Translations under genes and position numbers: made by a program | Shown: one piece after another, positions 42,227 to 46,997 of the stretch | How the letters are laid out: each line of letters starts with the position of its first letter | Position numbering within the stretch: the stretch's first letter is position 1 | The notes under the pieces: generated by a model | Databases searched by the model: none | The model's input: the letters and a program-made list of their open reading frames with translations, nothing else | What the model was told of the DNA's origin: nothing | IMG/VR virus record: IMGVR_UViG_3300032246_001180 | Location: 1-64,000 of that record | Reading direction: 5' to 3' (one strand) | Source of the DNA: a virus | DNA: 64,000 bases

Positions 42227-42303
42227 GCCCCGATGACGGAATTGGTATACGTGCTGGTCTTAGAAACCAGATTTTGCGAGTTCGACTCTCGCTTGGGGCA
42301 CCA
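42227..42303 (+). tRNA. tRNA-Leu(UAG) with a short variable arm
   Basis: Acceptor GCCCCGA/TTGGGGC, anticodon loop CTTAGAA, T-arm GCGAG-TTCGACT-CTCGC, encoded CCA. The D-arm is Leu-like, but the variable region is only ATTTT instead of a long class II arm. Confidence 0.85.
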
Positions 42304-42371
42304 ATAAAAAAGTCTTGGACACGCAGACTTTAAAGAGAAGTGGGAGTAGGTGGAAACCCTACACCGAATTT

Positions 42372-42454
42372 GCGGGTATGGTGAAATAGGTAAACACAGC
42401 AGACTTAAAATCTGCCGCTTCGGCTTGCCGGTTCGATTCTGGCTACCCGCACCA
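42372..42454 (+). tRNA. tRNA-Leu(UAA)
   Basis: Acceptor GCGGGTA/TACCCGC, anticodon loop CTTAAAA within GCAGA/TCTGC, long class II variable arm CGCTTCGGCT, encoded CCA. Confidence 0.9.
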
Positions 42455-42512
42455 AGTTTGTTGTTTTTTTGCAACAGTTGTTGTTTTTTTATTAAATTTT
42501 TATGAAAAGTGC

Positions 42513-42541
42513 TTGACATTTAAGAAAATATCCTATATACT
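42513..42541 (+). promoter_or_regulatory. Sigma70-type promoter of an RNA unit in the tRNA array
   Basis: TTGACA (42513-42518), 17 bases, TATACT (42536-42541). Transcription should start near 42548, and a terminator lies 170 bases further on. Confidence 0.75.
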
Positions 42542-42547
42542 ATCACT

Positions 42548-42752
42548 ATGTTAAATTTTAAATCACACTCCTTTTTTAGAACGCCTGATGCCATGTCAAC
42601 AACATGGCAGGCTAACTATCGCTCACCGAAATGTGAGAATCCAGGTAGTATTGTCGGCAAGGGGTTTTGTGATGGAGATGGATGCTGTTAAGTAACTAAT
42701 CTCAAAGAATACAAACACAAAACCCTAGACCTAAAAAATCTAGGGTTTTTTG
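42548..42752 (+). ncRNA. Candidate structured small RNA with its own promoter and terminator
   Basis: The unit runs from the promoter at 42513 to a terminator at 42721-42752, giving about 205 bases. It contains a strong hairpin: GCCATGT (42589) pairs with ACATGGC (42601) around CAACA, extended by outer GCCT/AGGC pairs. A second hairpin is CTCAC/GTGAG near 42622-42637. It is not a tRNA. T4 encodes unexplained stable RNAs (C and D) in its tRNA region, so a comparable RNA is plausible. A 47-codon leaderless ORF from ATG 42548 (to 42691) has no ribosome site. Confidence 0.55.
42721..42752 (+). terminator. Terminator of the candidate small RNA
   Basis: AAACCCTAGA (42721-42730) / TCTAGGGTTT (42740-42749) with a nine-base loop and a T-run. 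Its stem core matches the terminator at 42182. Confidence 0.85.
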
Positions 42753-42799
42753 TTTTCGTTCTTACGAAAATTGCTCTTTAAAAACTTATATTGCTTTGT

Positions 42800-42873
42800 T
42801 GGGACATTGTGTAGTGGTAGCACAGCAGACTTTGACTCTGTTAGTCTAGGTTCGATTCCTAGTGTCCCTGCCA
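42800..42873 (+). tRNA. tRNA-Gln(UUG)
   Basis: Anticodon loop CTTTGAC in GCAGA/TCTGT; acceptor starts with U1 opposite U72, then GGGACA/TGTCCC; discriminator G and encoded CCA. The weak 1-72 pair is usual for tRNA-Gln. Confidence 0.88.
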
Positions 42874-42878
42874 AAAAT

Positions 42879-42970
42879 GGAAGGTAATGCAGCGGGGTTG
42901 GTCCTGCGACTGGCCTTGAAAACCAGGTTCTGAGAAATCGGATGGGGTTCGACTCCTCTGCCTTCCACCA
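42879..42970 (+). tRNA. tRNA-Ser(UGA)
   Basis: Acceptor GGAAGGT/GCCTTCC, anticodon loop CTTGAAA as in bacterial tRNA-Ser(UGA), long variable arm, encoded CCA. The CCA forms the start of the closing stem of the next spacer element. Confidence 0.88.
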
Positions 42971-43095
42971 TATAAAAGCTCTTTGTGTAACTACAATGGA
43001 ACACCGAAATACTTGTCAATGTCGACCACGAACAAGGACCGGCCATGAAGAAGGGGTTATGTTCGGTTCAATTCCGTCAGAGAGCTTCTATATGG
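42968..43095 (+). ncRNA. Stem-closed inter-tRNA RNA element A
   Basis: The spacer between two Ser tRNAs is closed by 42968-42982 pairing with 43081-43095 (14 pairs and one A-C mismatch). The arms start CCATATAAAA and end TTCTATATGG. The left arm includes the CCA of the upstream tRNA and the right arm reaches the first base of the next. Inside are a GTGT/ACAC arm and an ATGAAG motif at 43045. Element B has the same arm sequences. It is not a recognisable tRNA. Confidence 0.5.
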
Positions 43096-43182
43096 GAGGG
43101 TTGGGTGAGTGGTTAAACCAGCGGTTTGCTAAACCGTCATCCAGAAATGGGTGCATCAGTTCGAATCTGATACCCTCCGCCA
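43095..43182 (+). tRNA. tRNA-Ser(GCU)
   Basis: Acceptor GGAGGGT/ACCCTCC, anticodon loop TTGCTAA in GCGGT/ACCGT, class II variable arm, T-arm with TTCGAAT, discriminator G, encoded CCA. Confidence 0.9.
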
Positions 43183-43187
43183 ATTTT

Positions 43188-43262
43188 CTCGCCATCGTTC
43201 AACGGATAGGACAGCATTCTTCTAAAGTGCGAATGGGGGTTCGATTCCCTCTGGCGAGGCCA
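43188..43262 (+). tRNA. tRNA-Arg(UCU)
   Basis: Acceptor CTCGCCA/TGGCGAG, anticodon loop CTTCTAA, T-loop TTCGATT, discriminator G, encoded CCA. Confidence 0.9.
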
Positions 43263-43268
43263 ATTTGT

Positions 43269-43345
43269 GTGGGCGTGCAGCTGAATGGTTAGGCACCGGA
43301 TTGCAAATCCGTATTATGCAGGTTCGAATCCTGTCGCCCACTCCA
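43269..43345 (+). tRNA. tRNA-Cys(GCA)
   Basis: Acceptor GTGGGCG/CGCCCAC, anticodon loop TTGCAAA, T-loop TTCGAAT, discriminator U as expected for Cys, encoded CCA. Confidence 0.9.
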
Positions 43346-43382
43346 AGACTGTTGTATTTTTACAACACATCGAAAATAGTGC

Positions 43383-43410
43383 TTGACTATTTCTGTGGTT
43401 CGTGTAGAAT
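43383..43410 (+). promoter_or_regulatory. Sigma70-type promoter within the tRNA array
   Basis: TTGACT (43383-43388), 16 bases, TAGAAT (43405-43410), followed by a hairpin ATCGATT/AATCGAT. It lies in the 122-base gap before tRNA-Glu and should drive the downstream tRNAs and element C. Confidence 0.6.
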
Positions 43411-43467
43411 ACGTTCTATCGATTGAGAAATTAATCGATTCTTTAAAAATTTGATGTAGTTTTTGAT

Positions 43468-43543
43468 GCACCTATCGTCTAACGGTTAGGACGCTGCCCT
43501 TTCAAGGCGGAAACGTAGGGTTCGATTCCCTCTAGGTGTACCA
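43468..43543 (+). tRNA. tRNA-Glu(UUC)
   Basis: Acceptor GCACCTA/TAGGTGT, anticodon loop CTTTCAA, T-loop TTCGATT, encoded CCA. The CCA begins the long closing stem of element C. Confidence 0.9.
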
Positions 43544-43756
43544 TACTAAAACATATTGGGTTACCAACTCCAGTAGGTACCTAGGAGAGATAATATCTGT
43601 GGCCGCACAGACTCTCGCTAGTAGTACATGAAGCAATCCGACTGTGCTGGAATCAGTTGAACCGTAATGTGGAAGTTGTCTTATCGGTAGACGAAACCGT
43701 GAGAAGCCAGATGAAGTTCTGGAACGACAACGACACCCCAATGTGTTTTAGTATGG
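43541..43756 (+). ncRNA. Large structured inter-tRNA RNA element C
   Basis: About 216 bases closed by a 20-pair stem: 43541-43560 (CCATACTAAAACATATTGGG) with 43737-43756, all pairs Watson-Crick except one U-G. Internal stems include TCTGTG-GCCG-CACAGA capped on GAGAG/CTCTC (about 43583-43614), and a three-way junction GTTGTC/GACAAC holding hairpins CGGT/ACCG and CCAGA/TCTGG (about 43674-43731). ATGAAG occurs twice. TATTTTTT follows. RNase P and tmRNA signatures are absent. The closing arms resemble those of elements A and B. Confidence 0.6.
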
Positions 43757-43780
43757 TATTTTTTAAACAAGGAGAAAGTA

Positions 43781-43822
43781 ATGAAACGAAAATTAAAACC
43801 TCGAAAGATTATGGGGGTATAA
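43781..43822 (+). CDS. 13-residue basic micro-ORF with strong ribosome site
   Basis: MKRKLKPRKIMGV, preceded by AAGGAGAAAGTA at ideal spacing. Its stop lies within tRNA-Lys (starts 43813). It may be a real micropeptide or a decaying gene start. Evidence is the ribosome site only. Confidence 0.3.
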   Translation: MKRKLKPRKIMGV

Positions 43823-43887
43823 CTTAACGGCTAAAGTAGTAGGCTTTTAACCTATTAATCAGAGTTCGATTCTCTGTACCCCTACCA
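43813..43887 (+). tRNA. tRNA-Lys(UUU)
   Basis: Acceptor GGGGGTA/TACCCCT, anticodon loop CTTTTAA, T-loop TTCGATT, encoded CCA, which begins the closing stem of element B. Confidence 0.9.
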
Positions 43888-43981
43888 TATAAAAACACTC
43901 TAAACTGGACGCAGGTTCTATGAAGCAAGACCTCGGGGTCATGTCCGAGAAGGTGTGGAGAATGAGAGTGTTTCTATATGG
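43885..43981 (+). ncRNA. Stem-closed inter-tRNA RNA element B
   Basis: 43885-43901 pairs with 43965-43981 (16 pairs and one A-C mismatch at the same place as in element A). The arms again start CCATATAAAA and end TTCTATATGG. They join the CCA of tRNA-Lys to the first G bases of the CAU tRNA at 43980. Inside is a hairpin with loop ATGAAGCA (43920) and a GGAC/GTCC pair. It looks like a processing stem around a short excised RNA. Confidence 0.55.
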
Positions 43982-44054
43982 TGATGTAGCACAACGGTAG
44001 TGCATCTGCTTCATACGCAGGAGGTTAGTGGCTCGATTCCACTCATCACCACCA
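43980..44054 (+). tRNA. tRNA with CAU anticodon (Met or Ile2), first copy
   Basis: Acceptor GGTGATG/CATCACC, anticodon loop TTCATAC, T-arm AGTGG-CTCGATT-CCACT, encoded CCA. Fully paired acceptor, so not initiator-like. Met or lysidine-modified Ile cannot be decided from sequence. Confidence 0.85.
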
Positions 44055-44060
44055 GATTTT

Positions 44061-44135
44061 GCCCCGTTAATATAACGGCTATTATGCCCGCCTGTCCAGC
44101 GGAGAACAGGAGTTCGACTCTCCTACGGGGCGCCA
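44061..44135 (+). tRNA. tRNA-Asp(GUC)
   Basis: Acceptor GCCCCGT/ACGGGGC, anticodon loop CTGTCCA, T-loop TTCGACT, discriminator G, encoded CCA. Confidence 0.9.
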
Positions 44136-44142
44136 AGTTTAT

Positions 44143-44217
44143 TCCAGAGTAGCACAGCGGTAGTGCAGTTGACTGTTAATCAATTGGTCGTAGGTTCGAT
44201 CCCTGCCTCTGGAGCCA
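44143..44217 (+). tRNA. tRNA-Asn(GUU)
   Basis: Acceptor TCCAGAG/CTCTGGA, anticodon loop CTGTTAA, T-loop TTCGATC, discriminator G, encoded CCA. Confidence 0.9.
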
Positions 44218-44230
44218 GTTAGTAAGTTTA

Positions 44231-44319
44231 GGAAGTGTGCGCTGAATTGGTTGAAGGCAACGGACTGTAAATCCGCCACATAAGAAACATTGTAGGTTCG
44301 AATCCTACCACTTCCACCA
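44231..44319 (+). tRNA. tRNA-Tyr(GUA)
   Basis: Acceptor GGAAGTG/CACTTCC, anticodon loop CTGTAAA, long variable arm as in bacterial Tyr, encoded CCA. Confidence 0.9.
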
Positions 44320-44323
44320 AATA

Positions 44324-44397
44324 GCCTCTTTAGTTTAATGGTAGAACTCCGCTTTTACACAGCGGGTACGGCAGTTCGATTCTGTCAAGAGGCACCA
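44324..44397 (+). tRNA. tRNA-Val(UAC)
   Basis: Acceptor GCCTCTT/AAGAGGC, anticodon loop TTTACAC in CCGCT/AGCGG, T-loop TTCGATT, encoded CCA. Confidence 0.9.
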
Positions 44398-44399
44398 AT

Positions 44400-44475
44400 G
44401 CCAAGATAGCTCAGTTGGTAGAGCACCTGTCTGAAGAACAGGGTGTGGTTGGTTCGATCCCAACTCTTGGTGCCA
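44400..44475 (+). tRNA. tRNA-Phe(GAA)
   Basis: Acceptor GCCAAGA/TCTTGGT, anticodon loop CTGAAGA in CCTGT/ACAGG, T-loop TTCGATC, encoded CCA. Confidence 0.9.
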
Positions 44476-44483
44476 AATTTTTT

Positions 44484-44557
44484 GCCCTATTAGTTAAATG
44501 GTAGAACATCGGTTTTGTAATCCGAGGACGGGAGTTCGATTCTCTCATGGGGCACCA
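44484..44557 (+). tRNA. tRNA-Thr(UGU)
   Basis: Acceptor GCCCTAT/ATGGGGC with one U-G pair, anticodon loop TTTGTAA, T-loop TTCGATT, encoded CCA. Confidence 0.9.
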
Positions 44558-44571
44558 TTTAAAGGAATACG

Positions 44572-44817
44572 ATGTTAGATTATATCGTAACATTTTTAGC
44601 AATATTTTTACTTGATGTAGTGTACACTTATTATTTACGTTGTGTACAAAATAACAATGTCTTAGGTGCCAGTATATGGTCTATCGCTTGTTATTTGTTA
44701 GGCAGTTTAGCAGTAATTAATTATACAACAAATCATTGGTTGTTATTGCCAGCAATAGCAGGTGCTTTTTGTGGCACTTATGTGGGTATGACAATTAAAA
44801 AGAATAACGGAGTATAG
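44572..44817 (+). CDS. Small three-helix membrane protein within the tRNA array
   Basis: 81 residues. Three hydrophobic segments are visible: YIVTFLAIFLLDVVYTYYL (4-22), LGASIWSIACYLLGSLAVI (31-49) and WLLLPAIAGAFCGTYVGM (56-73), with a basic C-terminus IKKNNGV. AAAGGAATACG precedes the ATG. Its last ten bases overlap the start of tRNA-Pro, so one transcript must be either translated or processed. Function unknown; a holin-like or carrier-like role is possible. Confidence 0.55.
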   Translation: MLDYIVTFLAIFLLDVVYTYYLRCVQNNNVLGASIWSIACYLLGSLAVINYTTNHWLLLPAIAGAFCGTYVGMTIKKNNGV

Positions 44818-44884
44818 CACAGCCAGATAGTGCGCTCGGTTTGGGACCGAGAGGTCGCAGGTTTGATTCCTGCTACTCCGACCA
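44808..44884 (+). tRNA. tRNA-Pro(UGG)
   Basis: Acceptor CGGAGTA/TACTCCG (C1-G72 as usual for Pro), anticodon loop TTTGGGA, encoded CCA. It overlaps the end of the upstream coding region by ten bases. Confidence 0.9.
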
Positions 44885-44889
44885 TTTAA

Positions 44890-44964
44890 GGGGGATTGGC
44901 GTAATTGGGAACGCAGTAGCTTTGCAAGCTTCAGTCGGGAGTTCGAATCTCCCATTCTCCACCA
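44890..44964 (+). tRNA. tRNA-Ala(UGC)
   Basis: Acceptor GGGGGAT/ATTCTCC, with G3-U70, the main Ala identity pair, and a further G-U; anticodon loop TTTGCAA, T-loop TTCGAAT, encoded CCA. Confidence 0.88.
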
Positions 44965-44968
44965 TTTT

Positions 44969-45021
44969 AAGTTTACAATAAAGTTTTTTAAGTTTACAAT
45001 AAAGTTTTTTAAGTTTACAAT
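44969..45021 (+). repeat. Tandem 21-base repeat between tRNA genes
   Basis: Two and a half copies of AAGTTTACAATAAAGTTTTTT: 44969-44989, 44990-45010 and partial 45011-45021, ending at the first base of tRNA-Arg(ACG). Perhaps a slippage or recombination scar. Confidence 0.8.
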
Positions 45022-45096
45022 CGGTCCTTAGTAAAATGAATATTACACAGCGCTACGAACGCTGAAGTGGGAGTTTGATTCTCTCAGGACCGGCCA
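45022..45096 (+). tRNA. tRNA-Arg(ACG)
   Basis: Acceptor CGGTCCT/AGGACCG, anticodon loop CTACGAA in CAGCG/CGCTG, T-loop TTTGATT, discriminator G, encoded CCA. A34 would need deamination to inosine by host TadA. Confidence 0.88.
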
Positions 45097-45098
45097 TC

Positions 45099-45172
45099 AC
45101 TCGCATAGCTCAAAGGTAGAGCACTCGCTTGATAAGCGATAGACGAAGGATCGTTACCTTCTGTGAGTACCA
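45099..45172 (+). tRNA. tRNA-Ile(GAU) with unusual T-loop
   Basis: Acceptor ACTCGCA/TGTGAGT, anticodon loop TTGATAA, T-arm GAAGG-ATCGTTA-CCTTC. The loop lacks the usual TTCRA: bases 54 and 58 are A and T instead of T and A. Encoded CCA. Confidence 0.8.
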
Positions 45173-45175
45173 TGT

Positions 45176-45250
45176 ATCTCGCTGGTGTTAACGGCAGCAT
45201 AGCGGTCTCCAAAACCGAAGGACGGGGTTCGAATCCCTGGCGGGGTGCCA
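45176..45250 (+). tRNA. tRNA-Trp(CCA)
   Basis: Acceptor ATCTCGC/GCGGGGT with two U-G pairs, anticodon loop CTCCAAA in GCGGT/ACCGA, T-loop TTCGAAT, discriminator G, encoded CCA. Confidence 0.88.
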
Positions 45251-45272
45251 ATTATAATAAAAAGGTGTAATC

Positions 45273-45746
45273 ATGCGTAAATTAAATTTAGATGAAGTCA
45301 TTTCGTTTATCGAACAACAATCTCCAGAAAGTAAAGTTTATATTGGTTGTGATTCAGAGCGAGTTATTGTTGACGGCGTACCTTATGCTGATTATGTTCT
45401 TGCAATTGTAGTACACATCAATGGCAACAATGGTTGCAAATTATTTGGTGAAGTTAGTAGAGAAAGAGATTACGACCAGAAAAGAAACAAGCCTAGATAT
45501 AGGTTGATGAATGAAGTTTACAAGGTTTCAGAATTATATTTAAACCTTGTTAAAGTTTTAGTTGACCGTGATATTCAAGTTCACCTAGATATTAATCCAG
45601 ATGAAATGCACGGTTCATCTTGTGTTATCAATGAAGCGATTGGCTATATTAAAGGAACTTGCAATGTAATACCTCTGGTTAAACCAGAAGCGTTTGCGGC
45701 CTCTTATGCAGCTGACCGTTTTAAAGGACTAAAAAAGGCAGCTTGA
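45273..45746 (+). CDS. RNase H-like protein, DUF458/YkuK family
   Basis: 157 residues. KVYIGCDSERV, ADYVLAIVVHINGNNGCKLFGEV, RLMNEVYKVSELYLNL, IQVHLDINPDEMHGSSCVINEAIGYIKGT and PLVKPEAFAASYAADRF follow the DUF458 pattern, which has an RNase H fold with acidic residues at D27, E72 and D104-like positions. The substrate is unknown; a nuclease acting on structured RNA or DNA is plausible. It lies inside the tRNA array, between tRNA-Trp and tRNA-Gly. Confidence 0.7.
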   Translation: MRKLNLDEVISFIEQQSPESKVYIGCDSERVIVDGVPYADYVLAIVVHINGNNGCKLFGEVSRERDYDQKRNKPRYRLMNEVYKVSELYLNLVKVLVDRDIQVHLDINPDEMHGSSCVINEAIGYIKGTCNVIPLVKPEAFAASYAADRFKGLKKAA

Positions 45747-45763
45747 ACATATGAGAGATTACA

Positions 45764-46210
45764 ATGATATCAACAATAAAAACAATAACAGAACAATTTC
45801 TTTCTCTTTTACTTGATGATCCAGTAAGACCATCAATACCACATCTCGACCGTGTAGGTGAGAACAAGGATATTTTTGTTTTTCGGGGAGAAGATGATTC
45901 TATAAAAGCAATTACTTGCGTTAGTTACCAAGTAACTGTACCAACATCAGAGGCGGAATTATTTGAAAGATGTTCCACTCCGACTGTGGCAGTATTCTAT
46001 ACAATTTGGAGTTATGCGCCAGGTGCTGGTCGCCAATTGATATTCGATGCTGTACAATACATAAAAGAAAATAGAAAAGATATTAACAGATTTGTAACAC
46101 TTTCACCTAAAACTCATATGGCACGAAAGTTCCATACAAGAAACGGTGCAATGGTGTTTCGTGATAATCCTGAAACGGTGAATTACGAATACAAGAATGT
46201 AGTTCTTTAA
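45764..46210 (+). CDS. GNAT-like acetyltransferase domain protein
   Basis: 148 residues. FVFRGEDDSIKAITCVSYQVTVP, TVAVFYTIWSYAPGAGRQLIFDAVQYIKENRKDINRFVTLSPKTHMARKFHTRNGAMVFRDN follows the GNAT layout: strand 4, a GxGRxL acyl-CoA loop, helix, and the LSPxTxMAxxFHxxNGA segment. Such proteins are common in T4-like marine phages; the substrate is unknown. Its stop is directly followed by tRNA-Gly(GCC) with no gap. Confidence 0.55.
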   Translation: MISTIKTITEQFLSLLLDDPVRPSIPHLDRVGENKDIFVFRGEDDSIKAITCVSYQVTVPTSEAELFERCSTPTVAVFYTIWSYAPGAGRQLIFDAVQYIKENRKDINRFVTLSPKTHMARKFHTRNGAMVFRDNPETVNYEYKNVVL

Positions 46211-46284
46211 GCGGGATTAGTTTAATGGTCAAACGAAACCTTGCCAAGGTTTAGTCAGGAGTTCGATTCTCCTATCCCGCTCCA
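46211..46284 (+). tRNA. tRNA-Gly(GCC)
   Basis: Acceptor GCGGGAT/ATCCCGC, anticodon loop TTGCCAA in AAACC/GGTTT, T-loop TTCGATT, discriminator U as in Gly, encoded CCA. It starts the base after a coding stop. Confidence 0.9.
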
Positions 46285-46366
46285 TTTAAGAGTGCAGGCT
46301 CTTTTTAAATCCTGCCTTTGTGTGGTACCGAACATCGCTACTGCTTGGATAAGCATCGGTACATTT
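46285..46366 (+). other. Hairpin-rich spacer between Gly tRNAs
   Basis: Contains an A/T-rich terminator-like stem (ATTTAAGAG with CTCTTTTTAAAT). It is followed by GTACCGA (46325-46331) pairing with TCGGTAC (46356-46362) around an inner hairpin TGCTT-GGAT-AAGCA. It could be a further small structured RNA. Confidence 0.4.
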
Positions 46367-46440
46367 GCAGGGTTAGTTTAATGGTAAAACTCCATCCTTC
46401 CAAGTTGGTGTCGTGAGTTCGATTCTCACACTCTGCTCCA
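46367..46440 (+). tRNA. tRNA-Gly(UCC)
   Basis: Acceptor GCAGGGT/ACTCTGC, anticodon loop CTTCCAA, T-loop TTCGATT, discriminator U, encoded CCA. Confidence 0.9.
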
Positions 46441-46446
46441 GTTTAT

Positions 46447-46521
46447 GGAGAAATTAGTTTAGTGGTAAAACCACGGGTTGTGATTCCGTTATCACGGGTT
46501 CGATTCCCGTATTTCTCCCCA
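46447..46521 (+). tRNA. tRNA-His(GUG)
   Basis: Acceptor GAGAAAT/ATTTCTC plus the His-specific extra G-1 (46447) opposite C73, anticodon loop TTGTGAT, T-loop TTCGATT, encoded CCA. Confidence 0.9.
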
Positions 46522-46525
46522 ATTT

Positions 46526-46600
46526 GGGCCAATAGCTTAATGGTAAAGCAATCGACTCATAATCGATTGAGTCTTGGTTCAATTCCAAGTTGGCCCACCA
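46526..46600 (+). tRNA. tRNA with CAU anticodon, second copy (Ile2-like or Met)
   Basis: Acceptor GGGCCAA/TTGGCCC, anticodon loop CTCATAA in ATCGA/TCGAT, T-loop TTCAATT, encoded CCA. The acceptor resembles lysidine-type Ile tRNAs, but this is not decisive. Confidence 0.85.
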
Positions 46601-46618
46601 AGTTTGCCATAGATAGTG

Positions 46619-46647
46619 TTGACAAAGCAATATAAGTATAGTAGAAT
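46619..46647 (+). promoter_or_regulatory. Sigma70-type promoter of the tRNA-like RNA and groES-like gene
   Basis: TTGACA (46619-46624), 17 bases, TAGAAT (46642-46647). The predicted start near 46654 falls at the base of the cloverleaf-like RNA. Confidence 0.7.
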
Positions 46648-46653
46648 GATTAA

Positions 46654-46722
46654 ATGCGGTGTGTGATAGCACGACATTCGGTTCCCCCGATTGTTATCTG
46701 AGCAAAGCAGACCACCGCTCCA
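46654..46722 (+). ncRNA. tRNA-like cloverleaf RNA ending in CCA
   Basis: GCGGTG (46656-46661) pairs with CACCGC (46713-46718), followed by T and CCA, like an acceptor end. Three arms lie inside: GTG/CAC (46663-46672), ACATTCGG/CCGATTGT (46674-46694, one mismatch, loop TTCCC) and TCTG/CAGA (46697-46711) with a seven-base loop. The middle loop has five bases and no usable anticodon, and the last loop lacks TTC. It has its own promoter. It could be a degenerate tRNA or a tRNA mimic. Confidence 0.5.
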
Positions 46723-46746
46723 TTTTATATATTAAAGGCATCTGTA

Positions 46747-46992
46747 ATGATTTTAAAACCAACTGCATCAAATGTTCATATCACCAGAGTTGCCGCAGAG
46801 AAGCAAACTAAATCTGGTATTATTTTAAAAAACACGGAAGAACCTGACAAAGCAAAAGTTGAATCAATAGGTAAAGACGTAACCGACCTTGAAGTTGGTG
46901 ATGTTGTTTTGGTTAACTGGAATAAAGCAATCAAAGTTGATGTTGATTCATACATCATTCCGGAATCAGACATTATTATGGTATTCGAATAA
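46747..46992 (+). CDS. GroES-like co-chaperonin
   Basis: 81 residues. LKPTASNVHITRVAAEKQTKSGIILKNTEEPDKAKVESIGKDV.DLEVGDVVLVNWNKAIKVDVDSYIIPESDIIMVFE has the Cpn10 layout: an N-terminal strand, a mobile loop (KQTKSGIIL), then GDxVL. It is shorter than GroES (97). Functionally it would replace the host co-chaperonin for folding gp23, as T4 gp31 does. It lies behind the promoter and tRNA-like RNA at 46619-46722, and a CAU tRNA follows its stop. Confidence 0.85.
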   Translation: MILKPTASNVHITRVAAEKQTKSGIILKNTEEPDKAKVESIGKDVTDLEVGDVVLVNWNKAIKVDVDSYIIPESDIIMVFE

Positions 46993-46997
46993 TTTAT

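Noticed and set aside
42304-42371. Further member of the stem-closed element family between the two Leu tRNAs
   Set aside because: It has only small hairpins (AAAGTCT/AGACTTT and GTAGG/CCTAC), no arm reaching the next tRNA, and no ATGAAG motif.
42548-42691. 47-codon ORF starting at the predicted transcription start
   Set aside because: No ribosome site and the sequence is dominated by strong hairpins; kept only as an alternative to the small RNA.
43532-43741. Minus-strand 69-residue ORF over element C
   Set aside because: Composition is unlike protein (CRCRSRTSSGFSRFRL), there is no ribosome site, and the region is better explained as structured RNA.
43541-43756. RNase P RNA or tmRNA for element C
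   Set aside because: No GAGGAAAGUCCGGGC-like or UGGUUCGAC-like core and no tag reading frame.
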